The notes below the pieces were generated by a model. It was not told the origin of the DNA and did not search any database. It worked only from the letters and a program-made list of their open reading frames with translations. This document shows positions 26,618 to 36,621 of a DNA stretch of 64,000 bases, piece by piece (the first letter of the stretch is position 1; every line of letters begins with the position of its first letter). This DNA comes from Oscillospiraceae bacterium (GTDB lineage: Bacteria > Bacillota > Clostridia > Oscillospirales > CAG-272), in NCBI GenBank assembly GCA_015064745.1, contig SVRR01000003.1, positions 28,799 through 92,798 of the forward strand, given 5' to 3'. Both the position numbers and the translations under genes were made by a program.

Positions 26618-28249
26618 TTAGAGTTTTTGTTCATAGTTTTCGCCCTTTTTATCTCTCTTTTTTAACCATCTTGCGAGAAAAGGAAGAAGAGAAAGCTCCT
26701 CCTCGTTCACGGCACGCAAAAGAAAAACAAAAGAAAAATACACAAGAACTGCCAAGGTGAGAGCAAGAAAAAGCGCGGCGTCCGCACCAACGCGTGTTAG
26801 AAGCCCTCGATGCGTAAAATAAGCAACCCCTGCGGTAAAAAAGGAACAAACGAAGGGGCGAAGAACCGTGTCAAAAAAGCCCACCCTGATAGAAGCCGTA
26901 CGGAAAAGAAAAATAAGATTCAGAAGCGTCGCGACGAAAATAAAGCAAAGAGTGGAAAGCGGTACACCTACCGTACCGAACCCCGATACCAACGGCTTCA
27001 CGCTCAAAAGCTTTACGGCAATACCGACCGTGAGCGAGAGAATGGGAAGACGCTCCCGCTTAAACGCCTGCAAGGCAGCGGAGCTTACCGTGAGGAGGGC
27101 GGTAAAAAGGACGCAAAAGGCAAGCACCGAAAGAGAGGGACCAACGTTGACCGCCATCTCTTCATCCGTGCGGAACACGAACGAGAGAATGGGCTTTGCA
27201 AGAGCGGAAAGCCCAAGTGCCGCAGGGAGAGAAAGAAGCACCGAGAGTTTGAGCGCGCGCCGCGTGACGAGCCTTGCTCTTTGCACCATTCCCGATGCCA
27301 AAGCCCCGCTAATACAGGGGATAAGGGCGGTAGAGATCGGCATAATGAGTACAAGCGGGAGATTATACAGCGTAAGCGCTCCTGTGGAATAATCGGAATA
27401 AAGAGACTTGGCGAGCTGCGCGTCGCCAAAATATTCTTCAAGCAAAGGACGCATCATTCTTGCATCAATAAAGCTTGACATGCTCATCAGAGCAGAAGAA
27501 AGGGTAATCGGAAGGGCAAGGACGAAAACCGCCCGAAGAGCGGCACAGCTTCGAAGGGTGTCCTTCTCTTTCGTGAGGGAGGCAAGCAGTCCCCTTCCCT
27601 CTCTTTGATACCGAACGGCAAGGAAAAGAGTGCCGAGCATAATGCCGAGGGTGATGCCGAATACAGCAAGCGCTGCCGCGCTCGAAACGCTTTTTCCAAG
27701 CATATGGACGGCAAAATAAGCAAGCGCCACCCCAAAAACTGTCTTGCCAAGTGCCTCTAACAGCTCGGATACAGCCGTGGGCACAAGAAGCGAAAACCCC
27801 TGAAAAAAGCCGCGCAAAACACTTGTAGCCGCAGTAAAAAAAAGGGCGGGTGCAATGGCGAGCGTACAGAGATAGCCCGCGCCGTCCTCATCCAAGGCGG
27901 CGAGAGGCTTTGCTAAGAGAAAAAGAGCGAGGGAAAGAAAAAATCCTACACCGAGGAGTAAAAGAAGGGTGGTATCAAAAAGCTTCTTGATGCGCGCACC
28001 GTCTTTTACGGCACGCGCGCGCGAAACGGAAAGAGATAAAGCCCCCGGAATTCCTGCCGCCATCGCCGTATAGAGAACGGCAAACAAAGCGCTCGCCGCG
28101 TTGACGCTTGCCATTTCATCGCCAAGCAACGCGTTTAAGGGAACCTTGTAGGCGAAGCCGAGCACCTTAACAAAAAGGTTGGCAACCGTTAAAAATACAA
28201 CACCCGTTTTCAAGGAAGCCTGCATGGGGCTCTCTTTCATCTTTTGCAT
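26618..28249 (-). CDS. SpoVB/YabM-type polysaccharide flippase (MOP superfamily)
   Basis: A 543-residue integral membrane protein with about 14 predicted helices, of the PST/MurJ-like branch of the MOP exporters. The N-terminus (TVANLFVKVLGFAYKVPLNALLG) is typical of SpoVB/YtgP/YabM proteins, which flip lipid-linked polysaccharide or lipid II. Located directly upstream of hup-rqcP-yabP-yabQ, the position of yabM in Bacillus. The start at 28249 is preceded by AGAGGA at 7 nt. A spore-cortex role is plausible; vegetative lipid II flipping cannot be excluded. Confidence 0.88.
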   Translation of the reverse strand: MQKMKESPMQASLKTGVVFLTVANLFVKVLGFAYKVPLNALLGDEMASVNAASALFAVLYTAMAAGIPGALSLSVSRARAVKDGARIKKLFDTTLLLLLGVGFFLSLALFLLAKPLAALDEDGAGYLCTLAIAPALFFTAATSVLRGFFQGFSLLVPTAVSELLEALGKTVFGVALAYFAVHMLGKSVSSAAALAVFGITLGIMLGTLFLAVRYQREGRGLLASLTKEKDTLRSCAALRAVFVLALPITLSSALMSMSSFIDARMMRPLLEEYFGDAQLAKSLYSDYSTGALTLYNLPLVLIMPISTALIPCISGALASGMVQRARLVTRRALKLSVLLSLPAALGLSALAKPILSFVFRTDEEMAVNVGPSLSVLAFCVLFTALLTVSSAALQAFKRERLPILSLTVGIAVKLLSVKPLVSGFGTVGVPLSTLCFIFVATLLNLIFLFRTASIRVGFFDTVLRPFVCSFFTAGVAYFTHRGLLTRVGADAALFLALTLAVLVYFSFVFLLRAVNEEELSLLPFLARWLKKRDKKGENYEQKL

Positions 28250-28270
28250 ATGCGTCCTCTTTTCCAAAAG

Positions 28271-28299
28271 AAAAGGCAAAGGGAGGGATGCCCTTTGCC
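28271..28299 (-). terminator. Rho-independent terminator after hemZ
   Basis: A perfect 9-bp stem (GGCAAAGGG / CCCTTTGCC, 7-nt loop), then TTTTCTTTT in minus-strand direction, between the hemZ stop at 28325 and the flippase start at 28249. It ends the long cdaA-hemZ unit. Confidence 0.82.
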
Positions 28300-28324
28300 G
28301 TGTCTTTGTCTTTTACCACAAACA

Positions 28325-29830
28325 TCACAGTGCGTCGAAAAAAGAAACAACGCGTTCACGCAAGGAGAGCTTTTCTCCCTCGCCCGACATGTTTTTCTCG
28401 GCGTCCCGTAGATATTCATATGGATATTTAGGATTAAATATGCGTAAGATCTCGCGTTTTCCCCCTGCCGTCTCACGGACGAGCTTTGTAACGGCACCCG
28501 CGCCAACCGCGAAGATGCTGTGCAGCTCCTCCATCATGAAAACGTTGTAATAGCCCTCGTGCCCTTCCTTGGCGTAACCGACATTCTCCTGATTTCCCAC
28601 CGTGTTTTTTTGGCGGTACATATAATAAGGACGATAACCGAACGCCTTTGTACGAAGCTGAGAGTATTCTACGCTTTTCGCAACATCGCCGCCCGTGATG
28701 GAGTAATAGTTTTCCTCCTCGTTTAAAATGTTTGCCGCCTTTTTGACAGTAAAGGTGTGGACGGTGAGATTGGTTGCACCCAAAGGCAGGATGCGGTCGA
28801 TGGTAGAGGAAAAGCCGTGGAAGTTGTCTCCCGGCAGTCCTGCGATAAGATCAATATTAATATCGCGAATCCCGGACGCTTGGGCAATATCGTACGCGCG
28901 GAAGAAATCGTCCACCGTATGCCGTCTTCCAATGATACGGAGTACGTTTTCCTCAAGCGTTTGGGGATTTACGCTGATACGGCTGACCCCCATTTCCTTT
29001 GCAACACGAAGCTTCTCCGCCGTAATGGTGTCAGGACGCCCTGCTTCAAGCGTAAACTCAAAGAGAGTTTCGGGGTCAACAAAGCGGCGAATATGCGACA
29101 AAAGCGCGGTAAGCTGTGTTTCCGAGAGGACAGTAGGCGTACCGCCGCCGATATAGACGGTCGCTACGCGAAGCCCACGCTCGTGAATGATAGAAAAGGT
29201 GTTTTCTATGTCGATATAGAGACGCAAAAGGTAGTCGTCAAGAAGGGTGAGCATCTTTTTCGTTGCCGCCGAAACAAAGGAGCAATAAGCGCAGCGCGAG
29301 GGACAAAAGGGGATAGAGATATAGACGCTGCAAAGCCCCTCCGGAAGCTTTTTGACGAGACGGTTCTCCGCCGCCGCAACCGAAACGGCAAGTGCCGCCT
29401 TTTTGGGGTTCAAGAAATACTCGTCTCGCAAAATGCGCTTGGTCTTATTCATATCGGCGCCGCTTTGAAGGATCTCGTTTGCTACCTTTGCGGGACGCAC
29501 GCCCGTTAATATCCCCCAAGCGTTCGTATAACCGAGAAGGGCTTTCCCCGCGCTGAAAATGGCACGTCCCAAGGCAATCTTTTCAAGCCTTCCCCGATCG
29601 GTGATGTCTGCCGTGGGGGTTGCTTCTCCGTACGCTTCAACGAATTTCGCGCCAAGCTTCATAGACGCATAGCCTATCGTTTTCTCCCCCTCCGACGAAA
29701 GACGCACGAAAATTTCGGGCGTATCGGGCGAGGGAGTCACATTCTCCGAAAAACGGGAGCCGGGAAAAAAGATCATACACAAGGTCTGCACGTAATATTT
29801 ATTGGCAGTACCTTCTACACGTAAAATCAT
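28325..29830 (-). CDS. hemZ: HemZ-type oxygen-independent coproporphyrinogen III oxidase-like radical SAM enzyme
   Basis: A 501-residue radical SAM protein. An N-terminal HemZ-specific region (about 170 residues, with GILTGVRPAKV) precedes the SAM-cluster motif CPSRCAYCSF, then YIGGGTPT and a HemN-like C-terminal part. HemZ is named for decarboxylating coproporphyrinogen III in heme synthesis. Many members in heme-free Clostridia may do something else, and no other heme gene is in the window. The start overlaps the dtd stop (ATGA). Confidence 0.9.
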   Translation of the reverse strand: MILRVEGTANKYYVQTLCMIFFPGSRFSENVTPSPDTPEIFVRLSSEGEKTIGYASMKLGAKFVEAYGEATPTADITDRGRLEKIALGRAIFSAGKALLGYTNAWGILTGVRPAKVANEILQSGADMNKTKRILRDEYFLNPKKAALAVSVAAAENRLVKKLPEGLCSVYISIPFCPSRCAYCSFVSAATKKMLTLLDDYLLRLYIDIENTFSIIHERGLRVATVYIGGGTPTVLSETQLTALLSHIRRFVDPETLFEFTLEAGRPDTITAEKLRVAKEMGVSRISVNPQTLEENVLRIIGRRHTVDDFFRAYDIAQASGIRDINIDLIAGLPGDNFHGFSSTIDRILPLGATNLTVHTFTVKKAANILNEEENYYSITGGDVAKSVEYSQLRTKAFGYRPYYMYRQKNTVGNQENVGYAKEGHEGYYNVFMMEELHSIFAVGAGAVTKLVRETAGGKREILRIFNPKYPYEYLRDAEKNMSGEGEKLSLRERVVSFFDAL

Positions 29831-30291
29831 ACAGATTTCCTCTTTTTGAGTTTTTCGGAATCCATAACCACCGTAACAGGACCGTCCGCTACCATATCAA
29901 TGGACATATCCGCACCGAAAACACCCGTAGCCACGTGGCAAACTCGCTCACGCATAAAAGCAACAAAGTGCTCATAAAGCGGCTGTGCGACCGAAGGATG
30001 CGCCGACGCCATAAAATCGGGGCGGTTGCCGTGAGAATAGTTTGCTCCAAGGGTGAAGTTGGAAACAATGAGCACCTCACCGCTGATATCACCGAGAGAA
30101 AGATTCATTTTTCCGTTTTCATCCGAAAAAATGCGAAACTTGGAAATTTTCTCGGCAAGCAGGCGTGCCTCCTCTTCTCCGTCGCCGTCAAGGACACCGA
30201 GAAGAATGACAAAGCCCTTTCCGCACGCACCCGTCGGAACGCCGTCCGCCGTAACGGCGGCGCGTGTGACACGCTGTAAAACTGCAATCAT
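29827..30291 (-). CDS. dtd: D-aminoacyl-tRNA deacylase
   Basis: A 154-residue DTD that removes D-amino acids (and glycine from tRNA-Ala) mischarged on tRNA. The DGPVTVVMDS motif near the C-terminus contains the Gly-Pro of the chiral-proofreading site. The usual SQFTL motif reads SNFTLG here, followed by HGNRPDF. Normal length. Sandwiched between rel and hemZ, the usual rel-dtd order of Firmicutes. Confidence 0.95.
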   Translation of the reverse strand: MIAVLQRVTRAAVTADGVPTGACGKGFVILLGVLDGDGEEEARLLAEKISKFRIFSDENGKMNLSLGDISGEVLIVSNFTLGANYSHGNRPDFMASAHPSVAQPLYEHFVAFMRERVCHVATGVFGADMSIDMVADGPVTVVMDSEKLKKRKSV

Positions 30292-30303
30292 AGTAAAAAT
30301 CCT

Positions 30304-32535
30304 TTAATTTCTCGTAATGTTAAGCACCGTGGGAATTGCTTTGAGGCGCGAGACGATCGCATGGCAATGCTCGGTATCCTTGCATCCGACGGTGATATGA
30401 ATGGTCGCCCGAGAATCCTTCGGCGGCGCTACGTTGATGGTGAGCACGGGGATCTTCATCTCGGCAAGCGCCACGGAAACCTCCGCAAGCACGCCGATCT
30501 TATCTTCTGTCAAAATAGACAACGACGCTTCGTACATTGTAGAAGAAGCACCGCTCTCCTTGGTCTCCCAATGCGCACCGAGCCAACGGTCCGCCTGTCC
30601 GGGATCGGAAACGCCGGCGACGGCATTGGGGCAGTCTCTCTTATGCACAGAGACGCCAAACCCGCGCGTGACGAAGCCGATGATAGCGTCTCCCGGCAAG
30701 GGGGCGCAGCAGCGCGCGAATTTCACAAGGCATCCCTCGGCACCGTCCACAACGACACCGCCGTTTTGCTTTTTTTGCGCACGGTTTTTGCTCTTCTCCT
30801 GTAAGCTGGCAAGCGCGGCTTCATCTGCCGAAACGGCGGGGGTCTCCGACGCCTGCTGCATCTTTAAGAAGCGCGTGCTTTCCTCTTTGAGGCGCACCGC
30901 GATGCGAGAAAGAGAAATACCGCCGTAGCCTACCGTATCAAAGAGATCGTCAAGGCTTCCGATCCCCACGCGCTCTGCCGTTGCCTCAAAAATTTTTTCG
31001 GTCTCGGAAGCGGTAAAGGCATGACCAAGCCGCCTGAGCTCCTTCTCCATCATATCTCTGCCGAAAACGATATTTTCGGGGCGCTTCTCGCGCTTGAACC
31101 ACTGACGGATCTTGCCGCGCGCCTCGCTCGTAGTAACGATGTTCAGCCAATCACGGCTGGGTCCCTGGTTGTTGCGGGTGAGTATCTCTACCACATCTCC
31201 CGTCTGGGGAACGCGGTCTATAGGGACAATAACACCGTTGATCTTGGCGCCCACCATGCGATTGCCTACCGCCGTATGGATGGTATAAGCAAAGTCGATG
31301 ACGGTTGCTCCCTGGGGCAAGGAAATGACGTCACCCTTAGGGGTGAAGACGAAGATCTCCTCGCGGAAAAGCGTCTTTTTGAAGGAATGGATATACTCAT
31401 CGGGGTCGCGTGTGTCCTCGTCCGCTTCAATGAGAGAGGCGATCCAAGCGAGCTGCTTATCGACCCTCTCGTCGGGTGCTTCTCCCGTCTTGTAGCGCCA
31501 ATGCGCCGCGATACCGAATTCCGCCGTCTCATGCATCTCATGGGTGCGGATCTGCACCTCAAAGGGAATGCCGTCTCGACTCATGACCGTCGTGTGAAGC
31601 GACTGGTACATGTTGGGCTTGGGCATGGAAATATAATCTTTAAAGCGTCCGGGCACAGAGGTAAACATCTCGTGCACGAGACCGAGCACTGTATAACACT
31701 CCTCCACGGTATCCACGATGACACGCAAGGCATAAAAATCGTAGATCTCCTCAAAGGGCTTCCCTTGCTCATAGATCTTGCGATAGAGGCTGTATACCGA
31801 TTTGATACGGTCCTCCACCTCGTAAGAGATACCGTAAGCGGTGATACGCTCCTCGATCCTGCCCTTCGCCGAAGCCAACAGCTCGCGGCTTGTGCCAAAG
31901 CGCCTGTCGACCGCCTCCATGACCTCACGATAGCCGATAGGGTCGAGGTAAAGAAGCGCAAGATTTTCAAGCTCAAGCTTGATCCGTTGCATACCGAGTC
32001 TGTGCGCAAGCGGCGCGTAGACATACATGGTTTCAAGCGCGATCTCTCTTTGGCGGTCGCTGTTCTTTTTGCCGCCGAGCGTACGCATGTTGTGAAGTCT
32101 GTCACACAGCTTTACGATAATGACGCGGATATCCTTGGAGATGGCAAGCATCATCTTGCGGATGTTTTCGATCTGCGCCTCCTCACGGTTTTCAACGGCG
32201 ACGGTAACGATCTTGGTTACTCCCTCCACAATGGCGGCAACGTCCGCGCCAAAGCGCTCAGAAATCATAGAGACGGTGATTCCCTCACAGTCCTCAACCG
32301 TGTCATGAAGCAAGGCGGCACAAACGGTATCTGTGTCCAGTCCTAGTCCTGCAACGCTTTCCGCAACGGCAATCGGATGAGAAATATACGGCTCTCCGCT
32401 TTGTCTTTTCTGCCCCTCATGGGCACGGTAGGCGAGCGTATACGCAGCCTCTATCTTCGGCATATCGTATCGCTCTGTATTTTTGTGCAGGGTGTTTAGC
32501 AAGCCCCGCGCAAGCAAGAGCATCTCTTCTGTCAT
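30304..32535 (-). CDS. rel: Bifunctional (p)ppGpp synthetase/hydrolase
   Basis: A 743-residue long RSH protein controlling the stringent response. Order: HD hydrolase (YISHPIAVAE, ALLHDTVED), synthetase domain with the RFKDYI motif, TGS (from about residue 390, FTPKGDVISLP), helical/zinc-finger region and C-terminal ACT domain. The RxKD loop is the form linked to bifunctional Rel enzymes, so it should both make and degrade (p)ppGpp. Cotranscribed with recJ upstream (13-nt gap) and dtd downstream. Confidence 0.97.
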   Translation of the reverse strand: MTEEMLLLARGLLNTLHKNTERYDMPKIEAAYTLAYRAHEGQKRQSGEPYISHPIAVAESVAGLGLDTDTVCAALLHDTVEDCEGITVSMISERFGADVAAIVEGVTKIVTVAVENREEAQIENIRKMMLAISKDIRVIIVKLCDRLHNMRTLGGKKNSDRQREIALETMYVYAPLAHRLGMQRIKLELENLALLYLDPIGYREVMEAVDRRFGTSRELLASAKGRIEERITAYGISYEVEDRIKSVYSLYRKIYEQGKPFEEIYDFYALRVIVDTVEECYTVLGLVHEMFTSVPGRFKDYISMPKPNMYQSLHTTVMSRDGIPFEVQIRTHEMHETAEFGIAAHWRYKTGEAPDERVDKQLAWIASLIEADEDTRDPDEYIHSFKKTLFREEIFVFTPKGDVISLPQGATVIDFAYTIHTAVGNRMVGAKINGVIVPIDRVPQTGDVVEILTRNNQGPSRDWLNIVTTSEARGKIRQWFKREKRPENIVFGRDMMEKELRRLGHAFTASETEKIFEATAERVGIGSLDDLFDTVGYGGISLSRIAVRLKEESTRFLKMQQASETPAVSADEAALASLQEKSKNRAQKKQNGGVVVDGAEGCLVKFARCCAPLPGDAIIGFVTRGFGVSVHKRDCPNAVAGVSDPGQADRWLGAHWETKESGASSTMYEASLSILTEDKIGVLAEVSVALAEMKIPVLTINVAPPKDSRATIHITVGCKDTEHCHAIVSRLKAIPTVLNITRN

Positions 32536-32548
32536 GGCGCCTCCCTTC

Positions 32549-34720
32549 TCAATATCTGCGTTCTCTTAATCGAAGCTGCTTTAAGATATTGGATTTTTCC
32601 AAATCTGTCTTTCCTGTATTGAATCTAAGGTGGAATCGATATGTTTCTTTTTCGGTTTCCTCAATGCCTAGAATGTTCATTTCACGGAAAATGCTGAAAA
32701 TGAATTTGAGCTTGATAAGCCCAATATCGCACCCTGCGGCACAAAGCTGCGCGTGCATACTACGGGTGCTGAAGGTATCCGTACCACCGCGCACGAGTCT
32801 GCGGATAACGGTATATACCGCCGCAAAATCTTCTCGGTCGGGAACGACGTGCTCTTCTGTGCGGAAGGCTTCCCCGCCGGCAATCTCTTGGAATCGTTTT
32901 TCCTCACGCTCCGCCGCAAGGCGTTCACGCTCGGCAGGACGCAGATCCCGCACCGTCAGCTGCACCGTACGCTTCCCTGCCCACTCGTTGATGTCCAAGG
33001 AAAACAAAAGATCGATTTTCTCACCGGGATAAATGTCAAGCTTTTCGGTTTCATGCGAAAAATACATAGCGGTGACGTGCTTGTCGCCGTCCCGCAAAAC
33101 GAGCCGCGTATGCTTGCCGCCACCCACGGGAACGATCTCCTCCACCGTCGCGGAGAAAAGGGCAAAAACGGGAAGCGGATTTTCGGTGCCATACGGTTCG
33201 AGATAGCGGCGCAGCTCCGCGGCAAGACTCATGTCAAGCTCCTCGGCGGAGAGGACAAGATCCGCTTCTACGGTGGGGACAAGTGCCTCGTCCGAAAGAT
33301 GCGTGCGCGCGTACTCGTTGATACGGGCGCGAAAAACGGGAAGCGACTCTCTCGCCACGCTGAGCCCGGCGGCAAGCTCGTGTCCGCCGTATTTTAAAAG
33401 CGTATCGGAGCACGCTTGAAGCGCCGCCGCGAGATTCATCCCTTTAATACTTCTGCCCGAGCCCTTGCCAACGTCTCCGCTTCCCTCAAAGGATACGAGA
33501 ATGGAAGGAAGCCCGTAGCGCTCGGTGACGCGAGAGGAGACGATTCCTATCACGCCGTGATGCCAGCTGTCATCATCAAGCACGATAACGGGGTCATGGA
33601 CAAAATCATGCTCCCTTTCTATTCTTTCAAAGGCGGCGGCGGTGATGCGATTTTCCTCCACCTGTCTTTCGCGGTTTACTTCACAAAGCTCTTCGGCAAT
33701 GCTCTTCGCGCGTTCCGGATCCGAGGTCAGAAACAGCTCAACGGCAATACCCGCGGAGCGAATGCGCCCTGCGGCGTTGAGACGCGGGGCGAGTGTATAT
33801 CCGATATAGCCCGTGGTGATCTTCGGCTCGCTCTTGTAGCGGCTCTTCGCCTGCTCCGTCTGCCCCGTCACGGCACTTATTAAGGCGGAAATTCCTACGC
33901 GACGTGCCTTTTCCATGCGTCCGAGTCCATAGGAAACGATCAAACGATTTTCTTCCTTGATCGGCATAACATCAGCGATCGTACCGATCGCCACAAGATC
34001 GGCATATTCCTGACACATTCTTGCCACGCATTCGCGGCGAGAGTCGCCCGTATAGCGCTCCTCAAAGGCACAGATCAGCTTAAAAACAACGCCCACGCCC
34101 GCAAGCTCCTTGAAGGGATAAGGGCAATCGGGGCGGTGCGGATTCACGACAGCAACGGCGGGCGGGAGAGCGGTACGGCATTCATGGTGGTCGGTAACGA
34201 CGGTATCAATGCCAAGCGTTTGCGCGTATGCAACCTCTTCTGCGGCAGTAATACCCGTATCGACCGTGATGATAAGATCGGTGCCCAGGGTGGAGAGCTT
34301 ATCGATAGCACCGACGGACACGCCGTAGCCCTCACCCACACGGTTAGGGATATAGTAATCCACGCGCGCTCCCTTTGCCTTTAAATAAAGGTACAGAGTG
34401 GATACTGCGGTCACGCCGTCGACATCGTAATCACCGTAAATGACGATACGCTCGTTTTTGTCAAGCGCTTCTCTGATACGGTCTATCGCCTTGTCGATAT
34501 CCGCAAGCATAAACGGATCGCATAAAAGCTCGCTCTCCATACGGATAAAGCGGCGTGCCGCATCGGGCGTATGATATCCGCGGCTGTAAAGAAGCTTCGC
34601 TAAAACAGGGCTGATACCGAGCGCCTCTCTTATCGCTTTTATCGCATTCTCCGCTGTTTGGGAGATTTCTTCGATTTTTAACACCCAGCGCTTGGCAGTG
34701 TGTTCATTCGGTTTATTCAT
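32549..34720 (-). CDS. recJ: Single-strand DNA exonuclease RecJ
   Basis: A 723-residue DHH-family 5'-3' exonuclease used in recombination and repair. Visible DHH motifs: YGDYDVDGVTA, VTVDTG-like region, VTDHHE and the DHHA1 segment GGHELAAGLS, plus an OB-fold. The C-terminal 130 residues extend past the catalytic core, as in Firmicutes RecJ. It starts behind AAGGAAT and is in the cdaA-hemZ unit just before rel. Confidence 0.95.
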   Translation of the reverse strand: MNKPNEHTAKRWVLKIEEISQTAENAIKAIREALGISPVLAKLLYSRGYHTPDAARRFIRMESELLCDPFMLADIDKAIDRIREALDKNERIVIYGDYDVDGVTAVSTLYLYLKAKGARVDYYIPNRVGEGYGVSVGAIDKLSTLGTDLIITVDTGITAAEEVAYAQTLGIDTVVTDHHECRTALPPAVAVVNPHRPDCPYPFKELAGVGVVFKLICAFEERYTGDSRRECVARMCQEYADLVAIGTIADVMPIKEENRLIVSYGLGRMEKARRVGISALISAVTGQTEQAKSRYKSEPKITTGYIGYTLAPRLNAAGRIRSAGIAVELFLTSDPERAKSIAEELCEVNRERQVEENRITAAAFERIEREHDFVHDPVIVLDDDSWHHGVIGIVSSRVTERYGLPSILVSFEGSGDVGKGSGRSIKGMNLAAALQACSDTLLKYGGHELAAGLSVARESLPVFRARINEYARTHLSDEALVPTVEADLVLSAEELDMSLAAELRRYLEPYGTENPLPVFALFSATVEEIVPVGGGKHTRLVLRDGDKHVTAMYFSHETEKLDIYPGEKIDLLFSLDINEWAGKRTVQLTVRDLRPAERERLAAEREEKRFQEIAGGEAFRTEEHVVPDREDFAAVYTVIRRLVRGGTDTFSTRSMHAQLCAAGCDIGLIKLKFIFSIFREMNILGIEETEKETYRFHLRFNTGKTDLEKSNILKQLRLRERRY

Positions 34721-34769
34721 GTAATATTCCTTCCTGCACCATATGGCGCATTGGCGAACATGGTGAAAT

Positions 34770-36383
34770 TTATAGATTACCGAGGGGTTTATATTTTGCC
34801 ATGATAGCGAGTGCGGTTCTTACACCGTCCACAGCGGCACTGGTAATACCACCCGCATAGCCCGCGCCCTCACCGGCAGGGTAAACGTTGTCATAGCCGA
34901 TTGCCGTACGCTCGTCCGTTCTCAAAATCCGAAGGGGAGCGGAGGTACGCGTTTCCGCGCCCGTGAGAAGGGCATCGGGAGCGTCAAAGCCGTGAAGCCG
35001 CCGTCCAAAATCGGAAAGTGCACGGCGAATGACATCGGTATAAACCTTCGGAAGATAGGTGTCGGGCGACGCCACTGTCACCCTTCCCTCTCCGTAGGTG
35101 GGCAAAACGCGCGAGGGCTCGGTTTTCGCCTCGCCCTTCAAAAAATCACCGACCGTTACGATGGGAGCGCGGTAGTTTCCACCGCCCGCAAAATACGCCG
35201 CCTGCTCGATTTTTCTCTGGAAGGCGATGGCATCTCTCGGTGTATTGCCATAATCCTCACGGAAAACGGTAGCAAGAACGGCGGAGTTTGCGTTTTTCCC
35301 ATCGCGTGCGTGATAACTCATGCCGTTGACGGCAACGCCGCCCTCCTCGCTTGCCGCCGCCATAACCTCACCTCCGGGGCACATACAGAAGGTATAAACG
35401 CCACGCGTTTTGGTGTTAGTGGCGAGGGTGTATTCGGCATGTCCGAGCGCAGGGTGTCCCGCGTAGCTGCCATACATCGCTCTGTCAACATCCTCTTGCA
35501 GATGCTCAATACGCATGCCGACGGAAAACGCCTTTGCTTCCACCGCGAAGTCGTGAGAAAAAAGCATCTCATAGGTATCCCGCGCACTGTGACCGATGGC
35601 GAGCACCAGCGCTCCCGCCTTCATTTCCCCACGCGTGGTAATCACAGAGGTCATTCGACCCGCACCAAAACGGATATCCAAAAGCTTAGTACGAGTATAT
35701 ATCTCACCGCCCAGTCTTACGATCTCGTTCAAGATGTTAGAAACGACGTCCCCAAGAATGTCCGTACCGATATGCGGCTTCGCAAGAGAAAGGATCTCCT
35801 CGGGCGCGCCAAAACGAACAAAGGTTTTGAGGATATAAGCGCCAAAGGGGTCTTTGATGCGTGTGACAAGCTTTCCATCCGAAAAGGTTCCCGCGCCGCC
35901 CACGCCAAATTGCACGTTGCACTCCGCGTCAAGGTCACCCGTTTTCACAAAGTACCGATACGCCGCACGGCGTTCCAAAACGTCACCACCGCGTTCAAGA
36001 AGGATGGGGCGATACCCATGCTCTGCAAGGAGCAAGGCACAAAAGAGACCGCACGGTCCGCTACCAACGACGATGGGACGTGCCGAAAGCGGAAGTGCTC
36101 CGAACACCGGGAGAGGCATTTCCTCTACAAGCCGTGTAATGCCGTCAAGCCCATCGGGCAGGCTCTTTGGAATTTCTCCCCGTGCGGCAACCGTATACAC
36201 CAGACGAACGCGCGCGCTATCGCGGGCGTCCACCGATTTTTTGTAAATAGAGAGGCGCATCCCCTCGGATAACAAATGCACGCCGCGCAAACGACGGCGT
36301 GCTTCCTTTATGGCTTGGGAGGCATCCGCATCGGGAGAAAGGCGGATGCCGCCGATCAATAGGCAACCGAAGACGTTACACAT
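34770..36383 (-). CDS. FAD-dependent oxidoreductase (COG2509-like)
   Basis: A 537-residue FAD-dependent dehydrogenase-like protein. An N-terminal domain of about 90 residues (ILLSP-type start with IRLSPDAD) precedes the FAD-binding Rossmann motif VVGSGPCGLFCALLLAEHG; GVGGAGTFSDGKL and a C-terminal GEGAGYAGGITSA flavin motif follow. Members are widespread in Clostridia and have no assigned substrate that I know. The start at 36383 overlaps the preceding small membrane-protein gene by 8 nt and has only a weak ribosome-binding site, suggesting coupling. Confidence 0.88.
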   Translation of the reverse strand: MCNVFGCLLIGGIRLSPDADASQAIKEARRRLRGVHLLSEGMRLSIYKKSVDARDSARVRLVYTVAARGEIPKSLPDGLDGITRLVEEMPLPVFGALPLSARPIVVGSGPCGLFCALLLAEHGYRPILLERGGDVLERRAAYRYFVKTGDLDAECNVQFGVGGAGTFSDGKLVTRIKDPFGAYILKTFVRFGAPEEILSLAKPHIGTDILGDVVSNILNEIVRLGGEIYTRTKLLDIRFGAGRMTSVITTRGEMKAGALVLAIGHSARDTYEMLFSHDFAVEAKAFSVGMRIEHLQEDVDRAMYGSYAGHPALGHAEYTLATNTKTRGVYTFCMCPGGEVMAAASEEGGVAVNGMSYHARDGKNANSAVLATVFREDYGNTPRDAIAFQRKIEQAAYFAGGGNYRAPIVTVGDFLKGEAKTEPSRVLPTYGEGRVTVASPDTYLPKVYTDVIRRALSDFGRRLHGFDAPDALLTGAETRTSAPLRILRTDERTAIGYDNVYPAGEGAGYAGGITSAAVDGVRTALAIMAKYKPLGNL

Positions 36384-36609
36384 AAAGCAAATTTTCCGTG
36401 CTTGTGCCGACGGTCTCCATCGCTTGGGCAGGCGACGGATCGTTGCCGTACGGAGTCTCTGCATTTTCTTGCATGGAATAACGAACGGAAAGCCACGTTA
36501 CACACGCAACCAAGAGACACACAAGGTAGACGATGAGATAATGAAGAATATATTTTTTCTTTTTGATGCGCTTGATCTTTTCTTTTTGTGTCGTCTTTTC
36601 TTTTTGCAT
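36376..36609 (-). CDS. Small single-pass membrane protein in the cdaR position
   Basis: A 77-residue protein: a very basic N-terminus (about 20 residues, KEKIKRIKKKK), one transmembrane helix (YLIVYLVCLLVACVTWLSV) and a 30-residue acidic/polar tail outside. Good ribosome-binding site AAAGGAG. It lies 12 nt after cdaA, where most Firmicutes have cdaR (YbbR repeats). No YbbR domain is present. It could be a shortened CdaR that keeps only the membrane anchor, or an unrelated regulator. No family recognised. Confidence 0.75.
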   Translation of the reverse strand: MQKEKTTQKEKIKRIKKKKYILHYLIVYLVCLLVACVTWLSVRYSMQENAETPYGNDPSPAQAMETVGTSTENLLYV

Positions 36610-36621
36610 CGCAATTCTCCT

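Noticed and set aside
31021-32346. 441-codon + strand frame opposite rel
   Set aside because: Antisense to the HD/synthetase domains of Rel; no start signals or homology.
36384-36464. Extension of the FAD oxidoreductase by 27 codons upstream of 36383
   Set aside because: The extra residues are very basic, unlike the family, and lie inside the small membrane-protein gene, which has its own strong ribosome-binding site.
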